This document shows, in pieces, positions 1 through 8,235 of a stretch of DNA of 45,188 nt. The position numbers and the translations under genes are program-made. A model generated the notes under the pieces. That model was not told where the DNA came from. It ran no database searches and was given only the letters and a program-made list of their open reading frames with translations. The number at the start of each line of letters is the position of its first letter. The stretch's first letter is position 1. The stretch is from Candidatus Kapaibacterium sp. (GTDB lineage: Bacteria > Bacteroidota > Ignavibacteria > Kapaibacteriales > UBA4661). The DNA lies in assembly GCA_025455065.1 (NCBI GenBank), contig JALONG010000051.1, positions 1 to 45,188 on the forward strand, read 5' to 3'.

Positions 1-127
1 GCTGGCAGAAACGACTCCTCAACTTCTAGGGCAACTGCTTTTCTTGATGCCCTTGCAAAGCCCCTTCACGGCTAACGAGAACTGTCAAAACTACTGTATC
101 TGTTATTCACATATCCACAGATAACCA
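1..127. other. Window edge, possible 3' end of a truncated gene
   Basis: The first plus-strand frame is open from base 1 to a TAA at 73-75 and would encode the last 24 residues of a protein cut by the window edge. The peptide is too short to recognise. Bases 76-127 are the leader of the AraC-type gene and show no clear ribosome binding site. A second frame stays open slightly longer, so the reading is uncertain. Confidence 0.25.
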
Positions 128-1003
128 ATGATTTTTCGCTTTCACGATGAAACGACATCAGGAATCTTAGAGTTATGGAGAAATGAACCTCAAATCACTC
201 GCCATGCCTACATTCGCGAAGAAATTCTGCCGCAGTATGTGATTCTTTGGAATTGTGGTGCGGAGCAAACTCTTGTGGTCGATGGTATCGAATACCAATT
301 TTGCGAACAAATGCTTGTCGCTTTAGGGCAGACACAAGCATTCACCTTAGAACACTCTCATGATGTTTTGATTTGGCGATATAACAGGAATTTTTATTGC
401 ATTAGCGACCACGATAGGGAAGTTTCTTGTATTGGTCTCTTGTTCTATGGTGCAAGTGGCGTGATGCTTTTGCGGACAACCCCCGAAGAGCAACGGAAAT
501 TATCTCTCCTCCACCAAGTATTTGAAGACGAAATGCAAACCCACGACACGATTCAAGGCGAGATGCTGCGTGCTATCTTGAAGCGTTTCATCATACTGCT
601 CACAAGGATGGCGAAACGGCAGCACATTCAAAATATTTCATCCCAAGCAAGCAATGAACTTGACCTTATCCGGCAGTACAATGTTCTGGTAGAACGGCAT
701 TTTAAGGCACATCATGATGTATCCACCTACGCTGCAATGCTGAATAAATCGCCCAAAACACTTGCCAATTTTTTTGCCCTGTACTACAACAAAACTCCTC
801 TCACCGTTATTCATGAACGTCTCGCCTTGGAAGCACGACGATTGCTTATCTATACCGAAAAATCCGTGAAAGAAATTAGCTATGAACTTGGTTTTGAAGA
901 GCATACCCATTTCAGCACATTCTTTCGGAAACATCATCGGCAATCTCCCACCGATTTCCGTCTTCAATACAACAACAGACACCAGCAAGCATCAGTCCTG
1001 TAA
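128..1003 (+). CDS. AraC/XylS-family transcriptional regulator
   Basis: The protein has 291 residues, the usual size of a two-domain AraC regulator. The N-terminal ~150 residues look like a cupin-type effector domain. Residues ~190-280 form the double helix-turn-helix: a first helix pair around YAAMLNKSPKTLANFF, then the conserved second half with KEISYELGFEEHTHFSTFFR and the SPTDFR ending typical of the family. It is cytoplasmic and should bind DNA and respond to a small molecule or oxidant. It stands 227 bases upstream of a DUF417 membrane gene on the same strand; an AraC regulator next to a DUF417 gene recalls the reactive-chlorine locus rclR/rclC of enterobacteria. I see no diagnostic sensing cysteines that would prove that role, so only the family is firm. 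Confidence 0.9.
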   Translation: MIFRFHDETTSGILELWRNEPQITRHAYIREEILPQYVILWNCGAEQTLVVDGIEYQFCEQMLVALGQTQAFTLEHSHDVLIWRYNRNFYCISDHDREVSCIGLLFYGASGVMLLRTTPEEQRKLSLLHQVFEDEMQTHDTIQGEMLRAILKRFIILLTRMAKRQHIQNISSQASNELDLIRQYNVLVERHFKAHHDVSTYAAMLNKSPKTLANFFALYYNKTPLTVIHERLALEARRLLIYTEKSVKEISYELGFEEHTHFSTFFRKHHRQSPTDFRLQYNNRHQQASVL

Positions 1004-1042
1004 GCCGTTCCTGTGTGCATCCTCATTTCTTGTCCTTTTATG

Positions 1043-1073
1043 TACCGACCATCGGTATTCGCAATATTTTTTT
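1043..1073 (+). terminator. Short hairpin with T-run after the AraC gene
   Basis: TACCGA at 1043-1048 pairs with TCGGTA at 1052-1057 across a 3-base loop, and a run of seven T follows at 1067-1073. The gap between stem and T-run makes it a weak terminator candidate; the same palindrome could instead be an operator in front of the DUF417 gene. Confidence 0.3.
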
Positions 1074-1230
1074 CGTTAAGGGAATTTCCTAATAATAGTC
1101 GGGAAGTATTCGTAAGCATACACAAGGTTGCATACCGTAGTTTTGTATAGTGAGATTGATGAAAAGCAATACAGCACATCATCAACCATTCACAAAACAC
1201 ACTACTGTTTCATTCTTGTTCCCTACCACC

Positions 1231-1770
1231 ATGAACCGCTCCCATCGTTCTTTGCACAACGCTGCCTTTGCAATTACCATCATCGGCACGGCAATTGTTC
1301 TTTTTTGGATAGGTCTTTTCAAATTTACCCCGACCGAAGCCAAAGCCATACAGCCCCTCGTGAATACAAGCCCTTTTATGTCGTGGATGACTCCGGCTCT
1401 CGGCATACAGACCACATCGAATCTTATCGGCACAATCGAAATCATTACGGCACTTCTGCTTGTGAGCGTCTTTATCCCACAACAAATGTTTCGGAAACTG
1501 GCTCTTGTTGGTGGAGCAATGGGCGCACTCACGTTTCTTTTGACACTCAGTTTTTTTGCGACTACTCCCGGACTGTTTTCCGTTGTTGATGGCTTCCTCA
1601 TTCCTGACAGCTTTATTCTCAAAGATATTGTTCTCTTTGGAGCAAGTTTGCTCTGTGTTGCCGAAGCACGGTCGTTGTTGCTAGCAGAGGCGGAAAACGA
1701 GCGACTCAGCCCGAATTCGGTTGCACATACTCCAACGGCGGAAACGGTCGCCTATCAACATATCCGCTAA
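1231..1770 (+). CDS. DUF417 (YkgB/RclC-like) inner-membrane protein
   Basis: The 179-residue protein has four hydrophobic segments (about residues 11-30, 65-82, 90-110 and 131-150). It carries the family signature WIGLFKFTPTEAKAIQPLV near residues 26-44 followed by NTSPFMSW. I chose the ATG at 1231 because homologues begin just before the first membrane helix; the in-frame ATG at 1150 would add 27 non-conserved polar residues. The family includes RclC, part of the hypochlorite response in E. coli; its molecular function is not established. The C-terminal ~25 residues are polar and variable. The gene lies between the AraC regulator and the histidine kinase, all on the plus strand but with gaps of 90-230 bases, so co-transcription is uncertain. 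Confidence 0.85.
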   Translation: MNRSHRSLHNAAFAITIIGTAIVLFWIGLFKFTPTEAKAIQPLVNTSPFMSWMTPALGIQTTSNLIGTIEIITALLLVSVFIPQQMFRKLALVGGAMGALTFLLTLSFFATTPGLFSVVDGFLIPDSFILKDIVLFGASLLCVAEARSLLLAEAENERLSPNSVAHTPTAETVAYQHIR

Positions 1771-1860
1771 AGCCCTTTACTGAAACTCATTGTTGAAACT
1801 TGTTGCCGATTTCTGTACAGCTAAAACACTCATATTTCTCTTTCCTTTTGGACAATAGTC

Positions 1861-3141
1861 ATGAATACTATATTTGCCTTGACCGATGCCGATATGCAGC
1901 CGGAACTTCAAGCCTACATTACCGAACAAGTACGCTTGCGTACAACAGAGCTACAACATATCATCAACGAATTGACCGAACGCAATATTTCCTTGCTGAA
2001 TCTCCAAACGGAAAAAAATGACTGGCTGCAAATGTTAGTGCATGACCTCAAAAATCCTCTGGCAAGTATTTCTCTTGCAGGAACATTTCTGGAAAAGTAC
2101 TGGCAACGAATGTCGCTACCGGAATTTCAAAAATACACCCGCACCATTCAACAAAATACCATGCGGCTTAATACGCTTATTTCGAGAGTATTAAGCCTGG
2201 GAGCATTAGAGTCGGGCTGTCTCGACTTTAGCTATGACCATATCAATGTTGCTCAAATCCTTGCCAGCATTGTGTCAGAGTACAAAGGACAAGCCGCAAA
2301 CAAAGATATTGACCTTGTTCTCGACGTGGATTCGCAGAATGTTTTTGTGATTGCCGACCGATGCGCTTTTTTGGAAATTATTGATAACCTGCTCTCGAAC
2401 GCTATCAAATACTCGCCATTTCATTCAACGGTTATTCTTCGCACACGTATCAACGCAGAACTGCGTACGGTAAGCATCGAATTTCAAGACCAAGGTCCCG
2501 GCATCAAACCGGAAGAATTTGAACGCTTATTCACAAAATTTGCGAGACTCTCCGCAAAACCGACCGGCGGGGAACATTCGACGGGCTTGGGCTTGGCAGT
2601 CGTGCATAAACTCATTACCTCCATGAATGGCACAATCACGTGCAAGAGCAACTATGGCAACGGAGCAACCTTTGTCGCCGAACTGCCCTTGTCATCACCT
2701 CAGCAATATCTTGATGCCGTAGATTATACTTCGCCGCTTTCTCTGACAGCACGACCATCGCTCCCACCCCTTGCAATCAATGGTTTTGATACGGTCTCGT
2801 ATTATACACTCGGTAAACCTCAACAAGGTCACGAAACAATTTCGACGGTATGGCAAGGAAAACGCTGGTATTTTGAGAACGAAAACCATAAAGCATTATT
2901 TCTTGAAAGACCGGAACGTTTTATGCCGAAATACAATGGCTATTGCGCACTCGGAATGGCTCGCCATGTTGCTGCGGAGGGGAATCCGGAATCATGGGCT
3001 ATCCTCAATGAAGAACTCTTTTTCGCCTACGATGATGAAGTTTTGGAGGAGTGGAAAGCACGGCAGCACTTGTTTGTTTCGCAAGCTGACACCTTTTGGA
3101 AAAACCAAGATTTTACGCCGTATCACGCAGCAGTGAAATAA
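1861..3141 (+). CDS. Cytoplasmic histidine kinase fused to a C-terminal YHS domain
   Basis: The 426-residue protein has no membrane segment. Residues 1-55 form a short coiled-coil-like leader. The phosphoacceptor H61 sits in VHDLKNPLASIS. The ATPase part has the N box (EIIDNLLSNAIKYS, 172-185), the G1 box (DQGPGIKPEEF, 210-220) and the G2 box (HSTGLGLAVVHKL, 239-251), so the kinase looks intact. After a short linker, residues ~303-410 match the YHS family as found in exported YHS proteins: NGFDTVSYYTLGKP, then RWYFENENHKALFLERPERF, then YNGYCALGMARH, then a W-x-I-L-N-E-E-L-F and EEW segment. YHS domains are thought to bind metal. A kinase with a YHS domain at its C-terminus and no PAS, GAF or membrane sensor is unusual; the YHS part is the likely input domain. 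No response regulator is adjacent; an ECF sigma gene follows. Confidence 0.88.
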   Translation: MNTIFALTDADMQPELQAYITEQVRLRTTELQHIINELTERNISLLNLQTEKNDWLQMLVHDLKNPLASISLAGTFLEKYWQRMSLPEFQKYTRTIQQNTMRLNTLISRVLSLGALESGCLDFSYDHINVAQILASIVSEYKGQAANKDIDLVLDVDSQNVFVIADRCAFLEIIDNLLSNAIKYSPFHSTVILRTRINAELRTVSIEFQDQGPGIKPEEFERLFTKFARLSAKPTGGEHSTGLGLAVVHKLITSMNGTITCKSNYGNGATFVAELPLSSPQQYLDAVDYTSPLSLTARPSLPPLAINGFDTVSYYTLGKPQQGHETISTVWQGKRWYFENENHKALFLERPERFMPKYNGYCALGMARHVAAEGNPESWAILNEELFFAYDDEVLEEWKARQHLFVSQADTFWKNQDFTPYHAAVK

Positions 3142-3228
3142 CGAATAGGAATACCCAATAGGCATCATGACTGCATGGATTGGATTTTTTTTATCAGAGC
3201 ATTATTTTTTTACTATCATCTCATACAA

Positions 3229-3840
3229 ATGCCCTCATCTCCCGACAATTCACCGCATCATAGCAGGCTCAATCCCACCTCGTGGGTTGCCGCGTACGGT
3301 GATTATCTGTACCGTTATGCTCTTGTGCGACTTCGTAGTGAAGTGCTTGCGCAAGATGCCGTCCAAGAAACATTTCTGGCTGCCTTAAAGGCACAGGAAA
3401 CCTACGAAGGAAGAAGCTCGGAAAAAACATGGCTGGTCGGTATTTTGAAGCACAAAATTATTGATATTTTTCGCAAACAAAGCCGCGACATGGCGGAGCA
3501 TGATACGGTATTGCCATTTGAACGCGAAGAACTGTTTCTTGGTGAAGAAAGCGAATGGGCTGGTCATTGGAAAAAACAGTCTTCTCCTATTGATTGGGGC
3601 GACACACCGCTCAACGCTTTGGAGCAAGAGGATTTTCATCGTGTCTTCCGCTCATGCTTTGAGAAATTACCCCAGCGTGTTGCCCTTGCTTTCCAGATGA
3701 AGGAAATAGATGACAGCGAAGCGACTGAAATTTGTACTGTACTGGAAATTTCGGAAGCAAACTTGTGGGTGATGCTCCACCGCGCACGAATGCACCTTCG
3801 CCGATGCTTGGAAGTTCGCTGGTTTGCTCGTCATACGTAA
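3229..3840 (+). CDS. ECF-type RNA polymerase sigma factor (TIGR02943-like)
   Basis: The 203-residue protein has region 2 with YLYRYALVRL and AQDAVQETFLAALKA followed by RSSEKTWLVGILKHKIID, and region 4 with FEKLPQRVALAFQMKEIDD, EICTVLEISEANLWVMLHRA and a final LRRCLE. The sequence, including the RSSEKTWL motif and the long acidic linker, matches the small-sigma group that I recall as TIGR02943; members usually sit beside a small zf-HC2 protein that acts as anti-sigma factor. I chose the ATG at 3229 because the upstream 18 residues from 3175 are hydrophobic and not expected. No anti-sigma gene follows here; instead a 464-base gap and the hydrogenase locus follow. A fitting zf-HC2 gene lies at 19685, beyond the hydrogenase genes. 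Confidence 0.88.
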   Translation: MPSSPDNSPHHSRLNPTSWVAAYGDYLYRYALVRLRSEVLAQDAVQETFLAALKAQETYEGRSSEKTWLVGILKHKIIDIFRKQSRDMAEHDTVLPFEREELFLGEESEWAGHWKKQSSPIDWGDTPLNALEQEDFHRVFRSCFEKLPQRVALAFQMKEIDDSEATEICTVLEISEANLWVMLHRARMHLRRCLEVRWFARHT

Positions 3841-4304
3841 GGTAGTATCTAAACTCTCTTGAATTCGGGTTTGGAAAATTCGATTATCTTTTGTAATATA
3901 CTTTCGTGTGATTACTCTTCTCCATTTCTTCCTGTATATTCTCTCAAGTATCACTGTGTGTCGTTCACCACTGTAAGAATTTTCGGAGAGTTTTTCAAGA
4001 AAAATGCCACAGCCCAAAGGCAGTATCGGCATGGCTTTTGACACTAGCATATAACCAAAGAAGTTAATTGAAAAATCCGGCTGTCGTCTGGGAAGTGAAT
4101 GTACGCTGTCGCATTATCGCTTGACGAGATAATCGGACAGCCCGCTAAAAAGCAGGTAACCCAAAGCATACTGAACTCTTTTGGTCATATATTAACCTGT
4201 GAACTCTTCACAATAAACTCACACCACAAGCATACTCACACCACGAGTATCATTAAGCAAGCATCACTAGCTCCATTTTTTTTCATCGTAAATCTCTTGT
4301 CCCC
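3841..4304. promoter_or_regulatory. Upstream region of the hydrogenase locus with a small inverted repeat
   Basis: No credible gene lies in these 464 bases. GGCTGTC at 4079-4085 is complementary to GACAGCC at 4136-4142, and between them ATTATC (4113-4118) and GATAAT (4128-4133) form an inner stem. The same GGCTGTC/GACAGCC core recurs in the larger element at 40510-40630. Just upstream of hupS, ACTCACACCAC is repeated twice (about 4217-4245). The hup promoter must lie here, but I could not find a convincing -33/-7 or sigma70-like pair. Confidence 0.4.
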
Positions 4305-5279
4305 ATGGCAAACGTACTCTGGCTCCAAGGCGGCGCGTGTAGCGGAAACACGATGTCGTTTCTCAACGCCGAAGAACCGACGGTGGTTGAGCTTATCACC
4401 GATTTTGGTTTGAATATTCTTTGGCATCCGTCCATTGGTTTGGAAATTGGCGAGCAGGTCAGCGACTTGATGAACGACATCATCGCAGGTAAAGTTCAGA
4501 TGGATATTTTGGTCTATGAAGGGTCGCTCATTGAGGGTCCGAATGGAACAGGAACGATGAATTATTTTTGCGACCGTCCGATGAAAGATTGGGTGCAAGC
4601 GCTCTCGAAAGTGGCAGGCTACGTCGTCGCTATCGGCGATTGCGCTACGTGGGGCGGTATTCCGGCAGTGCCACCGAATCCAAGCGAATCTACAGGGTTG
4701 CAGTTCCACAAAGATAAAAAAGGCGGCTACCTCGGCGCGGGCTACGTGTCGAAAGGCGGCTTACCTGTGATCAACATTCCGGGCTGTCCAGCGCACCCCG
4801 ATTGGATCACGCAGATTCTTGTTGCCATTTCGACTGGGCGCATCAAAGACGTGCTGATAGATGAATACCACCGACCAAAAACATTCTTTACCGATTTTGT
4901 GCAAACAGGCTGCACAAATGTTATGAATTTTGCCAATAAAGTTGATGGACATTTCGGTAAGCGTGGAGGCTGCTTGTTTTATGAAGTCGGCTGCCGCGGA
5001 CCAATGACCCACGCAAGTTGCAACCGCATTCTCTGGAATCGTCAGTCCAGCAAAACCCGTGCAAATCACCCATGTTTGGGCTGCACCGAACCGGGATTCC
5101 CGCACCATGACTTGCAAAAAGGTAGCGTCTTCAAAACCATGAAATATCTTGGCTTCCTTCCGCGCGAAGTCCCAGCAGGACATTCTAAACTTGGTTACTA
5201 CATCAGAGCGGGCTTAGAAAAAACGCTCGCTGTGGTCGAAGGCGGTGCCGACAGAGACTTTGTGAAAACCTCGAAATAA
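4305..5279 (+). CDS. hupS: Uptake [NiFe]-hydrogenase small subunit, group 2a
   Basis: The 324-residue protein carries the iron-sulphur clusters that pass electrons from the NiFe centre. It lacks a twin-arginine signal peptide and begins directly with VLWLQGGACSGNT, the form of cyanobacterial HupS and mycobacterial HucS rather than the membrane-bound group 1 type. Cluster-binding cysteines are seen at C12, in GDCATWGG, in INIPGCPAHPDW (C161), in QTGCTN, in GGCLFYEVGCRGP, in HASCNR and in HPCLGCTEPGF. The residues after C12 (SGNT) differ from the group 1 CTCC motif, as expected for group 2a. It is the first gene of the locus and precedes hupL by 34 bases. Family-level knowledge: group 2a enzymes oxidise low concentrations of H2 and are cytoplasmic-facing. 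The electron acceptor cannot be told from the sequence. Confidence 0.97.
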   Translation: MANVLWLQGGACSGNTMSFLNAEEPTVVELITDFGLNILWHPSIGLEIGEQVSDLMNDIIAGKVQMDILVYEGSLIEGPNGTGTMNYFCDRPMKDWVQALSKVAGYVVAIGDCATWGGIPAVPPNPSESTGLQFHKDKKGGYLGAGYVSKGGLPVINIPGCPAHPDWITQILVAISTGRIKDVLIDEYHRPKTFFTDFVQTGCTNVMNFANKVDGHFGKRGGCLFYEVGCRGPMTHASCNRILWNRQSSKTRANHPCLGCTEPGFPHHDLQKGSVFKTMKYLGFLPREVPAGHSKLGYYIRAGLEKTLAVVEGGADRDFVKTSK

Positions 5280-5313
5280 CATCACTTTTTATGCAATTTT
5301 ATTCCCTATCACT

Positions 5314-6909
5314 ATGGCAACTGCTGTCAAAGAACTCAATCTCTCGCCCGTAGGTCGCGTGGAAGGCGACTTGGACGTGAAGGTCTATATCGAAAACGGC
5401 GTGGTGACGAAAGCACACACGCAAGCAGCGATGTTTCGCGGTTTCGAGAAAATCATGGAAGGCAAAGACCCGCAGTCGGGCTTAATTGTCACGCCGCGTA
5501 TTTGTGGCATCTGTGGAGGTTCGCACTTGTATTGCGCCTCCAGCGCACTTGATACGGCATGGGGCACGACGCTCACGCCTAACGCACTGCTCCTCCGCGC
5601 CATCGGGCAAGCCGCCGAGACGCTTCAGAGTATCCCGCGCTGGTTCTACGCCATTTTCGCAACCGATATGGCAAACAAAAAATTTGCTAACAAGCCACTC
5701 TATGCCGAAGTCGCAAAACGCTTCGCAGCGTATGTTGGAACGAGCTTCCAGTCTGGTGTGACGGCGAGTGGTCGCCCTGTGGAAGTGTATGCAATTTTCG
5801 GTGGTCAGTGGCCCCATTCGAGCTACATGGTGCCGGGTGGTGTGATGTGCGCCCCAACGCTGAAAGACATCACGCGCTCGCATGCAATTTTGAATCAATT
5901 CCGCCACGACTGGCTTGAAACCACATTTCTGGGCTGCTCAATTGAACGCTATTTGCAAATTCAATCGTGGGACGACATGATGGCGTGGGTGGAAGAAAAC
6001 GAGTCGCAGCGCAACAGCGATCTTGGACTTTTCATCCGTGCGGGTATTGAATTCGGGCTGGATAACTTTGGTCAGGGCGTTGGAAAATTTATTGCCTACG
6101 GCACGTATTTGCACAAAGACCGCTACAATAAACCAACCATCGAAGGGCGCAACCAAGCGCTCATCAGTTCCAGTGGCTACTACGACGGCAGCAACTACCA
6201 CGTGTTTGACCATATGAACATCCAAGAACACGTGAGCCACACGTGGTTTGAAGACGTTCCAGCGGCGCATCCGTGGGACGAACCGTTTCCCGTTCCCGTC
6301 AAGTCCACCAACCTTGTTGATACGGATTTCACGGGCAAATACTCGTGGTCGAAAGCACCGCGCTACTCGGCAAACGCCGCCGAAGCCGGCCCGCTCGCTC
6401 GCGTGATTATGAACGCCAATCCAAAAAACATGGATCACCAAATCCGCGACCCGCTCTTTGGTGACATCATGCGCGTCAAGGGACCAAGCGTGTTCACACG
6501 AACACTGGCGAGGTTGCACGAGGCACCACGAATTTATGAATATCTGAACGAATGGCTCGGACAAATTGACCTCGACGGTGAGTTTTACATCAAGCCTGAA
6601 GAAAAAGACGGCAAAGGCTTCGGAGCCACCGAAGCCGCTCGTGGTGCGCTCTCGCATTGGATTGAAATCAAAGACGGCGTGATTAAAAACTATCAAGTCA
6701 TGGCTCCGACTACATGGAACGTCGGACCAAACGACGACGCAGGTAACGCTGGACCAATCGAAACTGCCCTGACGGGCATGGAAATCGCAGACCCGCACGA
6801 TCCTGTGGAAGTAGGTATGGTGGCTCGCTCGTTCGATTCCTGCTTGGTTTGTACTGTTCATGCTCACGATGCTGCGTCAGGCAAAGAGCTTGCGCGGTTT
6901 AAATTGTAA
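5314..6909 (+). CDS. hupL: Uptake [NiFe]-hydrogenase large subunit, group 2a
   Basis: The 531-residue catalytic subunit binds the NiFe(CN)2CO centre. The N-terminal ligand motif is RICGICGGSH (62-71, ligands C64 and C67). The C-terminal motif is DSCLVCTVH (508-516, ligands C510 and C513). A 15-residue tail after H516 is the peptide removed by the maturation protease, so this is a protease-dependent precursor. The tail ending KELARFKL resembles cyanobacterial HupL. Residues such as SPVGRVEGDLDV and FRGFEKIMEGK at the N-terminus are standard for the fold. The gene starts 34 bases after hupS; a strong hairpin follows its stop codon before hupD. All visible active-site residues are present, so the enzyme should be functional. 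Confidence 0.97.
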   Translation: MATAVKELNLSPVGRVEGDLDVKVYIENGVVTKAHTQAAMFRGFEKIMEGKDPQSGLIVTPRICGICGGSHLYCASSALDTAWGTTLTPNALLLRAIGQAAETLQSIPRWFYAIFATDMANKKFANKPLYAEVAKRFAAYVGTSFQSGVTASGRPVEVYAIFGGQWPHSSYMVPGGVMCAPTLKDITRSHAILNQFRHDWLETTFLGCSIERYLQIQSWDDMMAWVEENESQRNSDLGLFIRAGIEFGLDNFGQGVGKFIAYGTYLHKDRYNKPTIEGRNQALISSSGYYDGSNYHVFDHMNIQEHVSHTWFEDVPAAHPWDEPFPVPVKSTNLVDTDFTGKYSWSKAPRYSANAAEAGPLARVIMNANPKNMDHQIRDPLFGDIMRVKGPSVFTRTLARLHEAPRIYEYLNEWLGQIDLDGEFYIKPEEKDGKGFGATEAARGALSHWIEIKDGVIKNYQVMAPTTWNVGPNDDAGNAGPIETALTGMEIADPHDPVEVGMVARSFDSCLVCTVHAHDAASGKELARFKL

Positions 6910-6927
6910 ATTGTTTATCGCTCCCAA

Positions 6928-6968
6928 GAAAAATACCTGTACTTCGTTTGTGATTGCAGGTATTTTTC
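6928..6968 (+). terminator. Perfect 12-bp hairpin after hupL
   Basis: GAAAAATACCTG at 6928-6939 pairs exactly with CAGGTATTTTTC at 6957-6968 across a 17-base loop. The 3' arm is T-rich and a second T-run follows (6971-6975). The position, 18 bases after the hupL stop and 50 before hupD, suggests partial termination or an mRNA end-protecting stem that keeps structural-subunit mRNA above that of the maturation genes. Confidence 0.65.
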
Positions 6969-7018
6969 GCTTTTTGCCAGCAATACCTATCTTCTCTACA
7001 CTGCCTGAATACTTGTTT

Positions 7019-7495
7019 ATGAAGACTGCCATCATGGGTTTTGGTAATCCCACCCGCAGCGACGACGCAGTGGGAATCCATGCCATTGAACTGCTGCGTT
7101 CGCGCTTGGCAATGCTGCCAAACCGTGATAATATCAGCCTTTTGGATATGGGTACGTCCGCCTTCGAGGTCTTGTTTCAGCTTAAGGGACACGAGCGCAT
7201 TATCCTCATTGATGCAGTAGTGAACACGGGCGAGTCGGTCGGGACACTCTACAAAGTGCCTGCAAGCGAGATAGAATCAACGCCACAGGACGACCCAATG
7301 GTTTTTTTGCACAGCATAAAGTGGGATCAAGCTCTGTCCTACGCAAAAAAAATCCTCCGCGATGAGTACCCAAGCGATATTCAGGCATATTTGATTGCTG
7401 TGGACAATACGCGCATGGACATCAATCTTAGCGATGCCGCCAAGCAAGCAGCAGAGCGGGTTGTGGAGCTTATTTGTGAAGTTCTGCACGAATGA
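7019..7495 (+). CDS. hupD: Hydrogenase maturation endopeptidase (HupD/HycI family)
   Basis: This 158-residue protease should cut the C-terminal 15 residues from HupL after nickel insertion, probably after H516. The N-terminal motif GFGNPTRSDDAVGIHAIELL is typical of family M52. The presumed nickel-sensing ligands are D16, D65 (in ILIDAV) and H98 (in VFLHSI), corresponding to E16/D62/H93 in E. coli HybD. I chose the ATG at 7019 because the motif begins at residue 5, as in homologues; a longer reading from 6860 would run back into hupL and through the hairpin. Its position directly after hupL supports the assignment. Confidence 0.93.
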   Translation: MKTAIMGFGNPTRSDDAVGIHAIELLRSRLAMLPNRDNISLLDMGTSAFEVLFQLKGHERIILIDAVVNTGESVGTLYKVPASEIESTPQDDPMVFLHSIKWDQALSYAKKILRDEYPSDIQAYLIAVDNTRMDINLSDAAKQAAERVVELICEVLHE

Positions 7496-7551
7496 AAGAT
7501 GTGAAATTGGTCATCATTCAGCAATAATCAATAACAACAACCAATAATAGC

Positions 7552-7890
7552 ATGGCTGCTATCCGTCTCAAATCCTCGCATCTCTACATCGAAGCCCCCT
7601 TGGCGCGAGAGGTCTTCGGCGACGCAAACAAAGCCGATGTTGTGTATTATCCAGAGCGCGGAACGCTACTGCTTTGTGCGCCCGACAAAGAGTTTTTTCA
7701 CAAGATGCACAAAACGCATTTGATGATGCTCAAAGACCGCAATGCCAAAGGCGACAAGACAATTATGCTCACGGAACTGCTCATAGACCACGAGATTGAC
7801 GACCGCGACCGCGATTTGAACTACACTGTGCGCACCGAAACAAAAATTTTGAGTATCGAACTTTCTTCATCACTTTCACAGCTCCTCTAA
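7552..7890 (+). CDS. Small hydrogenase-locus protein of unknown function (112 aa)
   Basis: I do not recognise a family. The protein is 112 residues, soluble, with no signal peptide and one cysteine only (LLLCAPDKE). It begins with a beta-rich stretch (IRLKSSHLYIEAPL), then a central KMHKTHLMMLKDRNAKGDKT segment rich in His, Met and Lys, then an acidic stretch (IDHEIDDRDRDLNY). It lies 56 bases after hupD and 12 before the next small gene, in the middle of the hydrogenase locus and in the same direction, so a role in assembly, scaffolding or electron transfer is a reasonable guess. Codon use matches its neighbours. Confidence 0.7.
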   Translation: MAAIRLKSSHLYIEAPLAREVFGDANKADVVYYPERGTLLLCAPDKEFFHKMHKTHLMMLKDRNAKGDKTIMLTELLIDHEIDDRDRDLNYTVRTETKILSIELSSSLSQLL

Positions 7891-7902
7891 AAGGTGCGTG
7901 TT

Positions 7903-8235
7903 ATGGCTCCTTCCTCGCATTTTCCGCATTTTGAACTTCAGTTCCACGACAATAAGCACGGAACACCTGCCGATGCGGGCTTCATCACGCAAGGCATTTG
8001 GTTGCAGAACAGCGAAGTGCGGCACTACGTTTTCCAACGGCGTGGACGTTGGCACGTGGTCATGGTCTTCATTGCGGTGAGCAATCCATTCCAGTTTCTT
8101 TGCCGCGAAATCAATCATTACGAATCCGAGCAAAAAGCCTGCAATGCCGCACAAATCCTGCAACGCGGTGCTGCAAAAGACGCTCGTGGCACACTCAAAT
8201 CCAATACGAATGCTTTCCATATTTGTTCAAACTAA
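7903..8235 (+). CDS. Small hydrogenase-locus protein of unknown function (110 aa)
   Basis: I do not recognise a family. The ATG at 7903 is preceded by AAAAGG at 7889-7894, a plausible ribosome site; a GTG at 7894 would add three residues. The protein has a His/Phe-rich start (SSHFPHFELQFHDNKHG), a hydrophobic strand-like region (WHVVMVFIAV) and a Lys/Ala-rich helical end containing CREINHYESEQKACNAAQI. It has no membrane helix long enough to be certain. It overlaps the start of the TPR gene by 26 bases, which suggests translational coupling and a shared role with the hydrogenase. Confidence 0.65.
   Translation: MAPSSHFPHFELQFHDNKHGTPADAGFITQGIWLQNSEVRHYVFQRRGRWHVVMVFIAVSNPFQFLCREINHYESEQKACNAAQILQRGAAKDARGTLKSNTNAFHICSN

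Noticed and set aside
3841-4304. A Bacteroidota-type promoter (TTTG then TAnnTTTG) for the hup genes
   Set aside because: TTTG at 3870-3873 and TACTTTCG at 3899-3906 are about 25 bases apart and one base off consensus, so the match is not convincing.
5938-6867. A 309-residue open frame on the minus strand inside hupL
   Set aside because: Antisense to the conserved hydrogenase large subunit; composition is a shadow of its codons.
6860-7018. A longer start for hupD within hupL
   Set aside because: It would run through the end of hupL and the perfect hairpin, and homologues begin close to the GFGNP motif.
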